Shown: piece after piece, positions 7,012-11,736 of the stretch | Layout of the letters: each line of letters begins with the position of its first letter | Numbering within the stretch: the stretch's first letter is position 1 | Source of the DNA: Acidaminococcaceae bacterium | GTDB lineage: Bacteria > Bacillota > Negativicutes > Acidaminococcales > Acidaminococcaceae | Length of the DNA stretch: 11,736 nt | Reading direction: 5' to 3' | Assembly: GCA_003512125.1 (NCBI GenBank) | Contig: DOSQ01000117.1 | Location: 1 to 11,736 of the forward strand | Position numbers and translations under genes: made by a program | Notes under the pieces: generated by a model | The model's database searches: none | Told to the model about the DNA's origin: nothing | The model's input: the letters and a program-made list of their open reading frames with translations, nothing else

Positions 7012-7036
7012 CCTCGTTTTTCGCAAAGGTTAACTT
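7005..7036. promoter_or_regulatory. BirA-type biotin operator overlapping the -35 box
   Basis: ACGTCAACC (7005-7013), a 14-nt gap, then GGTTAACTT (7028-7036) form an inverted repeat. It resembles the Firmicute BirA operator, which has GTTAACC-type half-sites about 14-16 nt apart. Its left arm contains the -35 box of the bio promoter, so a bound BirA-biotinyl-AMP dimer would block RNA polymerase. Assignment rests on half-site resemblance plus the bio genes downstream. Confidence 0.7.
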
Positions 7037-7050
7037 TATAGTTCCAGAAA

Positions 7051-7063
7051 TGCGGAAACCGCA
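7051..7063. other. Small perfect hairpin between the panD terminator and the bio operator
   Basis: TGCGG and CCGCA flank an AAA loop (TTT on the minus strand). On the minus strand it follows the panD terminator and is trailed by only a short T-run (TTTCT). It may act as a backup terminator isolating pan from bio transcription. Confidence 0.4.
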
Positions 7064-7108
7064 GGCAAAACAAAACAGCAGCCGTACTTGAAAACGTACA
7101 GCTGCTGT
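7064..7108 (-). terminator. Intrinsic terminator after panD
   Basis: The minus-strand transcript forms ACAGCAGC/GCTGCTGT (arms 7101-7108 and 7075-7082), a one-base mismatch, then GTAC/GTAC around an 8-nt loop. TTTGTTTTG follows. It lies 38 nt after the panD stop and ends the transporter-panC-panD unit. Confidence 0.88.
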
Positions 7109-7145
7109 ATTTATTTCGTATATATTCCCGATACCCCAAATGCAA

Positions 7146-7559
7146 TCAGCAACGTTTTGCTTTTGCCATCGCATCTGTGTTAGTCTGATTAGCCTTTTCC
7201 CTGCCGATATCAGCCATAATATGGTTATGTTCATCTACCATCACAACTTTAGGCTCGTTTTTCTTTGCCTCTTCGGCATCCATCAGGCCATAGGCAATGA
7301 TGATAACAACGTCGCCCACCTGGGCTTTGCGTGCGGCAGCCCCGTTCAGGCAGATGACACCGCTGCCCCGTTCCCCTGCAATGGTATATGTCTCCAGCCT
7401 TTCTCCGTTGTTGTTATTCACAATCTGAACTTTTTCACCGGGCAAGATGCCCGCTGCGTCCATAAGATCCTCATCAATGGTTATGCTTCCCATATAATCT
7501 AGCCGCGCCTGGGTTACTACAGCGCGATGGATTTTTCCGTGAAACATAGTATAAAACAT
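7146..7559 (-). CDS. panD: Aspartate 1-decarboxylase proenzyme PanD
   Basis: A pyruvoyl enzyme that decarboxylates L-aspartate to beta-alanine, the second substrate of PanC. It has 137 residues, slightly longer than the usual 115-130 because of a hydrophilic C-terminal tail. The self-cleavage site Gly24-Ser25 is intact (Y-M-G-S-I-T-I-D). The family's active-site residues also appear at their expected numbers: R54, T57, Y58 and N72. The open frame extends to 7658, but I place the start at the ATG at 7559, which has AGGAGG 8 nt upstream and puts the cleavage site at the standard residue 24. It is the last gene of the transporter-panC-panD unit, 73 nt after panC, with a strong terminator behind it. 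No PanM/PanZ-type maturation factor is seen nearby. Confidence 0.96.
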   Translation of the reverse strand: MFYTMFHGKIHRAVVTQARLDYMGSITIDEDLMDAAGILPGEKVQIVNNNNGERLETYTIAGERGSGVICLNGAAARKAQVGDVVIIIAYGLMDAEEAKKNEPKVVMVDEHNHIMADIGREKANQTNTDAMAKAKRC

Positions 7560-7632
7560 TCGTATATCCTCCTGGTAGTTTTCCTGGTTTTTACTAATCT
7601 GTTTTTCTTCTGCCTTTTCAGTTGCATTTTTT

Positions 7633-8484
7633 CTATTTCTGCAAAATGATATTATCAATCAGGCGCGTTGTACCGAATTTCACGGCCACGGCCAGCAGAT
7701 GATCTGTCGTGATCACCGGTTCCGCAGGCGTAAGATCCGGAAGCTGGTACATTTCAACATAATCAATGTTAGACAAAGGCTCTGTCCGAATCATTTCCGT
7801 AACCAGCGCGGTCAGTTTCGCACTGTCCCTTTCCCCTGCTTCAAAAGCAGCTTTAGCTTTTGCCAGCGCTTTGCTCAGAATGACCGCGGCGCTGCGTTCC
7901 GTTGCGCTCAGATAGACATTACGGCTGCTCTTGGCCAGCCCGTCTGCTTCCCGCACAATCGGCATGACGCGTATCTCCAGCGGGAAGAACAGGTCCTTTA
8001 CCATACGTTTCAGGACCTGCGCCTGCTGCGCGTCCTTCTGCCCGAAATAAGCCCTGTCCGGCTGGGCCAGGTTAAACAGTTTGCTTACAACGGTAGCCAC
8101 GCCCCGGAAATGAATGGGACGGGTACGGCCGCACAGCACTTTTGTGATATCGCCTGTTACTTCGACCCATGTCATATCACGGCTGGGATACATTTCATTA
8201 GGCGATGGGGCAAACAGCACATCCGCCCCCATTTTCTCCGCCAGTTCGCAATCGTGTTCCAACGTGCGGGGATAGGCATCCAGGTCTTCTGTGGGCCCAA
8301 ACTGGGTCGGATTGACAAAATCGCTGACAATCGTAAAATCGTTTTCCGCATGGGCAGCTTTGATCAACGAAGCGTGACCTTCATGCAGGGCGCCCATAGT
8401 AGGAACCAGGCCGATGCTTTTGCCTGCTTTTTTAGTTTTTTTCACTATCTTCTGTAACTCTGCTACAGTTTTTACCAATTTCAT
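7633..8484 (-). CDS. panC: Pantothenate synthetase (pantoate--beta-alanine ligase) PanC
   Basis: Condenses D-pantoate with beta-alanine using ATP, through a pantoyl-adenylate. The 283 residues match the family's normal length. Nucleotidyltransferase motifs are visible: P-T-M-G-A-L-H-E-G-H (28-37, HxGH type), F-V-N-P-T-Q-F-G-P (56-64), F-G-Q-K-D (147-151) and the KMSKS-like A-K-S-S-R-N (184-189). Two residues differ from what I expect: S-D-F-V-N-P where S-I-F-V-N-P is common, and lysine in D-G-L-A-K-S-S where methionine is common. Both look like lineage variation. The ATG at 8484 has AGGAGG 7 nt upstream. It follows the BASS transporter by 64 nt with no terminator, so the two are probably co-transcribed. 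panB, which often precedes panC, is not present. Confidence 0.96.
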   Translation of the reverse strand: MKLVKTVAELQKIVKKTKKAGKSIGLVPTMGALHEGHASLIKAAHAENDFTIVSDFVNPTQFGPTEDLDAYPRTLEHDCELAEKMGADVLFAPSPNEMYPSRDMTWVEVTGDITKVLCGRTRPIHFRGVATVVSKLFNLAQPDRAYFGQKDAQQAQVLKRMVKDLFFPLEIRVMPIVREADGLAKSSRNVYLSATERSAAVILSKALAKAKAAFEAGERDSAKLTALVTEMIRTEPLSNIDYVEMYQLPDLTPAEPVITTDHLLAVAVKFGTTRLIDNIILQK

Positions 8485-8548
8485 GTTTTTGCCTCCTGTA
8501 TCTCCTTACAAAATCTTTGCAAAATCAATAGCAAATGAAGTCTGCCTG

Positions 8549-9556
8549 TTAATGGACAGGCTCAACTTTTTCGGTAATACCACACCCGGCGTTTTTCAGT
8601 TCCTCGTCGTAGCGGGGATTCAGGTAATTCACATACAGCCAGGCCAGTATGCTGCCGGAAATGTTATGCCAGCTGCTGAAGATGGCTCCGGGAACTGCCG
8701 CAGCGGCAAGAGCCGGGAAATGGGTCTTTGCCAGACCGGCAGCCAGGCCGGAATTCTGCATGCCCACTTCGATGGAAAGGGCCACGCATTTTTTCCAGCT
8801 CATACCGGAGAAACGGCCAATGGCAAATCCCAGGGCGCTGCCCAGCAGATTGTGCAGCACCACCACCGCCATGATCGTAGCGGAAGAAGCCAGGATCGCG
8901 TCGCGGCTTGCGCCTGCAAGCCCTGCAATCAGCAGGGAAATGCACAGGCAGGAAAGAGCCGGCAGATATGCTTTTGCCTTTTCGCACCAGGCTGGGAAAT
9001 AGTGACGCAGTGCTACACCGAAACCGATAGGGATGATAACGATCTGTACAATGCTCCAGAACATGGCTACGGGACTGAAGTCAATCCGCTGGCCGATGAT
9101 GAGGTATGTGAGGAGCGGGGTCATAATGGGCGACAGCAGCGTGGAAACCGTTGTCATGGTTACGGAAAGAGCAAGGTCGCCTTTGCTGATAAACGTAATC
9201 ACATTGGAAGCCGTGCCGCCGGGGCAGGTGCCTACCAGCACCACGCCGACCGTGAGGGCCGGATCAAGATTGAAGGCCCGCGAAAGCAGATACGCCAGAA
9301 ACGGCATGATGGCATATTGGGCGACGGCGCCCAGGAATACGTCCCGGGGACGTTGCAGGATCAGCCGGAAATCTTTCAGTTCCATGGTGGTCCCCATGCC
9401 GAACATGATGATCCCCAACATCATACTTAACAGGGAGAATCCTGCTAATTTCCCCAGCACCCAGGTGAAAGCCGGAGGGCAGGTCATGCCGCCGATGAAG
9501 AATAAGATGATGACTACGCCGAAGTACTTGCCGATGAGCTCACAAAATTTTTTCAT
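8549..9556 (-). CDS. Bile acid:sodium symporter (BASS) family transporter, candidate PanS-like pantoate/ketopantoate importer
   Basis: A 335-residue, almost wholly hydrophobic protein with about nine or ten membrane segments. The two hallmark discontinuous-helix motifs of the BASS fold are clear: G-T-C-P-G-G-T-A-S-N (109-118), followed by K-G-D-x-A-L-S-V-T, and E-V-G-M-Q-N-S-G-L-A (263-272). These build the sodium and substrate sites in solved family members. The family carries varied organic acids, including bile acids, pyruvate and, in Salmonella PanS, ketopantoate/pantoate. Its position as first gene of a unit with panC and panD, and the lack of panB, point to pantoate or ketopantoate uptake. 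That is inference from context; the sequence alone does not fix the substrate. The ATG at 9556 has AGGAGG just upstream (4-nt spacing). A long structured leader precedes it (see 9640-9802). Confidence 0.88.
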   Translation of the reverse strand: MKKFCELIGKYFGVVIILFFIGGMTCPPAFTWVLGKLAGFSLLSMMLGIIMFGMGTTMELKDFRLILQRPRDVFLGAVAQYAIMPFLAYLLSRAFNLDPALTVGVVLVGTCPGGTASNVITFISKGDLALSVTMTTVSTLLSPIMTPLLTYLIIGQRIDFSPVAMFWSIVQIVIIPIGFGVALRHYFPAWCEKAKAYLPALSCLCISLLIAGLAGASRDAILASSATIMAVVVLHNLLGSALGFAIGRFSGMSWKKCVALSIEVGMQNSGLAAGLAKTHFPALAAAAVPGAIFSSWHNISGSILAWLYVNYLNPRYDEELKNAGCGITEKVEPVH

Positions 9557-9576
9557 GTCTCCTCCTTTTCAATACG

Positions 9577-9592
9577 TCCCCATGCATGGGGA
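9577..9592. repeat. 16-nt perfect palindrome just upstream of the transporter ribosome binding site
   Basis: TCCCCATGCATGGGGA reads the same on both strands and lies about 10 nt upstream of the AAGGAGG of the BASS transporter. It could be a hairpin in the leader RNA near the initiation site or a dimer-binding DNA site downstream of the promoter. The sequence does not decide between them. Confidence 0.55.
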
Positions 9593-9639
9593 ACACTGTC
9601 GCGCAACCGCACAGCCTGCAACCGTGCCTGCGCTTACCG

Positions 9640-9802
9640 GAGAGCTAAATAAAAAATGCGCATCCGGAAAGATGCGCATACGAAGCCATTTAGCGTCTCG
9701 TCCTGGTCTTAAAGATCCAAGCGATGTGTGACATTGTCCGGAATCCGCACAGCGTATTGGTAAAGTTCCCTTTGGGATACCTTCCATGCCGTTCCGATTC
9801 CG
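9640..9802 (-). ncRNA. Structured, riboswitch-like leader of the pan transporter operon (class unknown)
   Basis: Transcription from the promoter at 9808-9836 should begin near 9801. The first 7 bases, CGGAATC (9796-9802), pair perfectly with GATTCCG (plus-strand 9739-9745), closing a domain. This domain holds a GGTA-TCCC-AAA-GGGA hairpin closed by TACC (9759-9781). An unstructured stretch follows, then a strong terminator hairpin (9656-9679). A further pair of arms, 9688-9699 and 9640-9650, complementary except for one bulge, encloses the terminator and its T-run. A closed 5' domain followed by a terminator and a coding gene is the usual layout of a transcription-attenuating riboswitch. I cannot match it to a riboswitch I know. 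The 'pan' RNA motif reported upstream of pantothenate genes is the obvious candidate to test. It could also be a free-standing RNA of about 150 nt. Confidence 0.5.
9651..9679 (-). terminator. Intrinsic terminator inside the pan operon leader
   Basis: A 9-bp perfect stem, ATGCGCATC against GATGCGCAT (9671-9679 and 9656-9664), with a 6-nt loop is followed on the minus strand by T5-A-T3. It lies about 95 nt before the BASS transporter start and about 120-150 nt after the predicted transcription start, so it would stop the operon's own transcript unless antiterminated. Confidence 0.85.
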
Positions 9803-9807
9803 CGATG

Positions 9808-9836
9808 ATAATAGCACAAACGATTTAAAAATGCAA
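9808..9836 (-). promoter_or_regulatory. Promoter of the pan transporter-panC-panD operon
   Basis: -35 TTGCAT (9831-9836) and -10 TATTAT (9808-9813) are spaced by exactly 17 nt on the minus strand. An imperfect inverted repeat, CGATTTAAA (9821-9829) against TTTAAATTCG (9844-9853), flanks the -35 box and could be an operator. The rest of the gap up to the substrate-binding protein gene (9854-9944) shows two copies of AAGTAACAG (minus strand) but no gene and no clear terminator. Confidence 0.68.
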
Positions 9837-9944
9837 GTGAATATTTAAATTCGATTTTTTCAACAGGAAAGCTGTGCCTGACCCAATTCTTCTTCTGTTA
9901 CTTACCTCTCTGTCAACTGCGATTTTCTTTCAATGCGCACACTG

Positions 9945-10706
9945 TTACTTGGTTTCTTTTCCAAACCATTTTTCGTAAATCTTGTCGTATTCCCCGCTGT
10001 TCTTCAGTTCCGCGAGGGCTTTATTGATTTTCGGCGTCAGTTCCCCGTGCCGGCGCATCACGATGCCATACGCTTCTTGTTCAAAGGAAGCGCCCGCAAT
10101 CATTGCGTCCGGATGATGCTTTTTCAGGTAATACCGGGCAACCGGTTCATCAATGATAATCGCTTCTACAGTTTTTTCCTTCAGCGCGTTGAACACTTCT
10201 TCATTGGTTTTAAAACCCCGAACTTTTTCTCCGGGCAGCTGTTTAGCCTTTCCCTCGCCGGTGGTTCCAATCTGTACCGCCACAGCTTTTCCTTTCAGGT
10301 CTTCCGGTTTTTGAATCGCAGTGTTGCCTTTACCGACCACAAGAACTAATCCCGAAGTGAAATACGGTTCACTCATATCTACGATTTTTTGCCGGTCCGG
10401 CGTAATCGTCATACCGGCAATGACCAGATTCAGGTTCCCGCGTTTGACAGCAGGGATCAGTGCCTCGAAGTCCATGTCCAGGATTTCGACCTGCATATCG
10501 AGTTTTTTTCCGATCGCGCGGATCAGATCCATATCAAAACCGGCAATCTCCTTGCTATCCTTCTCTCTGAATTCAAACGGCGGGAATGTGACTTCCGTCC
10601 CGACTTTCAGCACCTTAGGACCCTCTGCTTTTTTCTCTACACCGCAACCTGCGGTAACGAAAAGTGCCATCAGGATACTGATGAAGCACAATAAATATTT
10701 TTTCAT
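9945..10706 (-). CDS. Amino-acid-type ABC transporter substrate-binding lipoprotein (SBP_bac_3 family)
   Basis: A 253-residue periplasmic-binding-protein-type receptor for a polar amino acid importer. Residues 1-20 are a lipoprotein signal ending in V-T-A-G-C, with the lipidated cysteine at 21. The mature part has the family landmarks: V-G-T-E-V-T-F-P-P-F-E-F (35-46), G-F-D-M-D-L (56-61), A-G-M-T-I-T-P-D-R (97-105, the arginine that usually grips the ligand carboxylate), Q-I-G-T-T-G-E-G (145-152) and I-D-E-P (185-188, usual ligand-amine aspartate). It resembles GlnH/HisJ-type proteins, but the ligand cannot be read from the sequence. No permease or ATPase gene is adjacent, so it is an orphan in this window. 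The ATG at 10706 has only a weak A-rich ribosome binding site, and an in-frame TAA 12 nt upstream excludes an earlier start. Confidence 0.93.
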   Translation of the reverse strand: MKKYLLCFISILMALFVTAGCGVEKKAEGPKVLKVGTEVTFPPFEFREKDSKEIAGFDMDLIRAIGKKLDMQVEILDMDFEALIPAVKRGNLNLVIAGMTITPDRQKIVDMSEPYFTSGLVLVVGKGNTAIQKPEDLKGKAVAVQIGTTGEGKAKQLPGEKVRGFKTNEEVFNALKEKTVEAIIIDEPVARYYLKKHHPDAMIAGASFEQEAYGIVMRRHGELTPKINKALAELKNSGEYDKIYEKWFGKETK

Positions 10707-10904
10707 TTTCTTTGCTTATGATCCAATCTCCTGAAACGTGACCGGATCTTCCTTTCTTCCGGATTTGCCCGGGGTTTTACAGCCAGAAACAAATACGGCC
10801 GGATACATTTCTCCCGATTTTCCGCTTCGGTTTCTACAAGTAAAATTTATCACAGTTTCGGCAGAAACACAATGAAGAAGTTTCTTTTTTACGTTTTGTT
10901 ATTT

Positions 10905-10932
10905 TAACTATTTCGATTTAGTGATATAGTTA
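10905..10932. promoter_or_regulatory. Candidate operator over the yjiH -10 box
   Basis: TAACTAT and ATAGTTA are exact complements separated by 14 nt, so half-site centres are about two helical turns apart. The right arm overlaps the TATAGT -10 box. This geometry suits a dimeric repressor, or an activator compensating for the poor -35. The regulator is unknown. Confidence 0.35.
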
Positions 10933-11007
10933 TCGTAAGTAAGCCGCATCACATTTTCAAACGCGTAAAGCCGTTGAAAGGAACACATTGTGAAACAAAC
11001 CAATCAA

Positions 11008-11060
11008 CCCGGATAACCGGGGGAAAGGAAAATCCGGCCTCCCTGAACGAAACGCCGGAT
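11008..11060 (+). other. Two hairpins in the 5' region of the yjiH-like gene
   Basis: CCCGG-ATAA-CCGGG (11008-11021) is a tight hairpin followed at once by GGAAAGG. Next, ATCCGGC (11032-11038) pairs with GCCGGAT (11054-11060) across a 15-nt loop that contains CCTCCC. That loop could pair with the G-rich stretch around 11018-11023. Such competing pairs near a ribosome binding site suggest translational control, but no known RNA class is recognised. Confidence 0.4.
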
Positions 11061-11072
11061 TACAATACGTTT

Positions 11073-11736
11073 ATGAAAACAAGAAACGGAAAACTCATGG
11101 CAGGGTTCCTGATCCCCTCGCTCCTCGGTATTCTTTTATTTATGGTACCGATAAAATACAATGACAACTGGACCATCGTAGTCAAAATACTGGCCGATAT
11201 GATCGGCACGGCATTGGGCGATTACCTGCCGCTGCTGTGCGTCGCCATCGTAACTGTCTCAGCCATTTTGGGAGTAATTTCACTGAAACGTCCCAGCTTC
11301 ATTACCACCTACCCCATCATAGATAAAACTTTTTCCGCCACGCCCGTCTGGGCCCTGATCCGGGTCATCGGTGCCGTCTTTATCTGGCTGACGTACCTGA
11401 AGGTTGACGCCGGGGAAGATGCCACCGGTATTATCCATATGATTACCATGGCAGACGCCGGGGGCTTCGTACTCACCGAACTGTTATCTGTCCTTGTCAT
11501 CATCTTTCTGCTGGCCGGACTGCTGCTCCCCTTTCTTCTGGATTTCGGCCTGTTGGAATTTATCGGAGCACTGCTGACAAAAGTCATGCGTCCCTTTTTC
11601 ACCATTCCGGGCCGCGCGGCGGTGGACTGTATCACTTCCTGGATCGGCGACGGCACGCTGGGCGTCATGCTTACTGCCAACCAGTATGAAGACGGCTATT
11701 ATTCCGAACGGGAAGCGGCCATTGTGGCCACCACCT
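11073..11736 (+). CDS. yjiH: YjiH family membrane protein (nucleoside-recognition/GATE domain), N-terminal 221 codons
   Basis: The gene runs off the right edge. The visible part is a polytopic membrane protein with hydrophobic segments near residues 9-27, 50-70, 92-108, 132-160 and 160-175. The conserved stretch starting F-T-I-P-G-R-A-A-V-D (176-185), with S-W-I-G-D-G-T-L-G, N-Q-Y and Y-Y-S-E-R-E-A-A-I, is typical of the YjiH/GATE family. Transport is presumed but the substrate is unknown. I use the ATG at 11073; residues after it match the usual short N-terminus leading into helix one. No ribosome binding site stands before it. The frame is open upstream at least to a TTG at 10974, and a GGAAAA lies just before an internal ATG at 11097, so the start is uncertain. 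It is transcribed away from the substrate-binding protein gene. Confidence 0.8.
   Translation, partial: MKTRNGKLMAGFLIPSLLGILLFMVPIKYNDNWTIVVKILADMIGTALGDYLPLLCVAIVTVSAILGVISLKRPSFITTYPIIDKTFSATPVWALIRVIGAVFIWLTYLKVDAGEDATGIIHMITMADAGGFVLTELLSVLVIIFLLAGLLLPFLLDFGLLEFIGALLTKVMRPFFTIPGRAAVDCITSWIGDGTLGVMLTANQYEDGYYSEREAAIVATT

Larger units (their letters stand above)
10707..11072. other. Divergent intergenic region between the substrate-binding protein and YjiH genes
   Basis: I see no gene in this 366-nt gap. For the minus-strand gene the best promoter is weak: TTGTGT and TAAATT, 17 nt apart, around 10845-10875, leaving a leader of over 100 nt with three copies of TCCGG. For the plus-strand gene a TATAGT -10 box lies at 10925-10930 with a poor -35. 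A 28-bp inverted repeat covers that -10 (TAACTAT 10905-10911, ATAGTTA 10926-10932). The downstream leader is described at 11008-11060. Confidence 0.5.

Noticed and set aside
8414..9430. 338-codon plus-strand open frame
   Set aside because: It is antisense to the BASS transporter and the start of panC, both with family motifs. Its product is Gly/His/Gln-rich without domain character.
9680..9802. Known riboswitch classes (T-box, SAM, TPP, cobalamin, c-di-AMP, guanidine) as the identity of the pan leader
   Set aside because: I looked for the core motifs of these classes and saw none. Some GGGAA and GGACGAG fragments occur but not in the required arrangement.
9569..9817. 82-codon minus-strand open frame in the pan leader, or an internal leader peptide from its second ATG
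   Set aside because: It starts upstream of the predicted transcript, runs straight through the terminator hairpin and lacks a good ribosome binding site.
11309..11680. 123-codon minus-strand open frame at the right edge
   Set aside because: It is antisense to the conserved YjiH-family sequence; its Ser/Pro/Thr-rich composition is typical of a shadow frame.

Overview
This window is a chromosomal stretch of a Firmicute-type bacterium, most likely a member of the Negativicutes in the Acidaminococcaceae neighbourhood. That placement is an inference from protein character and gene content, not a database match. Supporting signs are strong AGGAGG-type ribosome binding sites, sigma-A-like promoters, T-rich intrinsic terminators, a BirA-type operator, and a biotin aminotransferase of Bacillus-like character. 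I see no mobile element, CRISPR array, tRNA or rRNA. Ten of the eleven genes lie on the minus strand; only the last, at the right edge, is on the plus strand.

Layout from left to right. (1) Positions 1-1370 hold the start of a DUF362 lipoprotein gene, cut by the left edge, and an unrecognised 218-residue gene. (2) Positions 1515-4013 encode a UvrA-like double ABC ATPase that has lost the UvrB-interaction domain. It has its own promoter, and a palindrome sits in that promoter's spacer. (3) Positions 4164-6903 form a compact bioD-bioA-bioY operon. A near-consensus promoter with one good and one weaker BirA-like operator drives it, and a bidirectional terminator closes it. (4) Positions 7146-9556 form a pantothenate operon: a BASS-family transporter, panC and panD. 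It starts with a roughly 240-nt structured leader containing an intrinsic terminator and ends with a strong terminator. (5) Positions 9945-10706 encode a lone amino-acid-type ABC substrate-binding lipoprotein. (6) Positions 11073-11736 hold the start of a divergent YjiH-family membrane protein gene with a structured 5' region, cut by the right edge.

How the genes fit together. Two vitamin/cofactor modules sit back to back, and both pair late biosynthetic enzymes with a transporter. The biotin module has BioA and BioD (KAPA to dethiobiotin) plus the BioY uptake component, with no bioF, bioH/bioC or bioB here. The pantothenate module has PanD (beta-alanine) and PanC (pantoate plus beta-alanine), with no panB or panE here. 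In their place is a transporter of the family that includes the ketopantoate/pantoate transporter PanS. Together they suggest a host-associated bacterium that salvages pathway intermediates, if the missing genes are absent from the rest of the genome.

The least explained features are the riboswitch-like leader of the pan operon, the UvrB-domain-less UvrA with its candidate operator, and the structured leader before yjiH.
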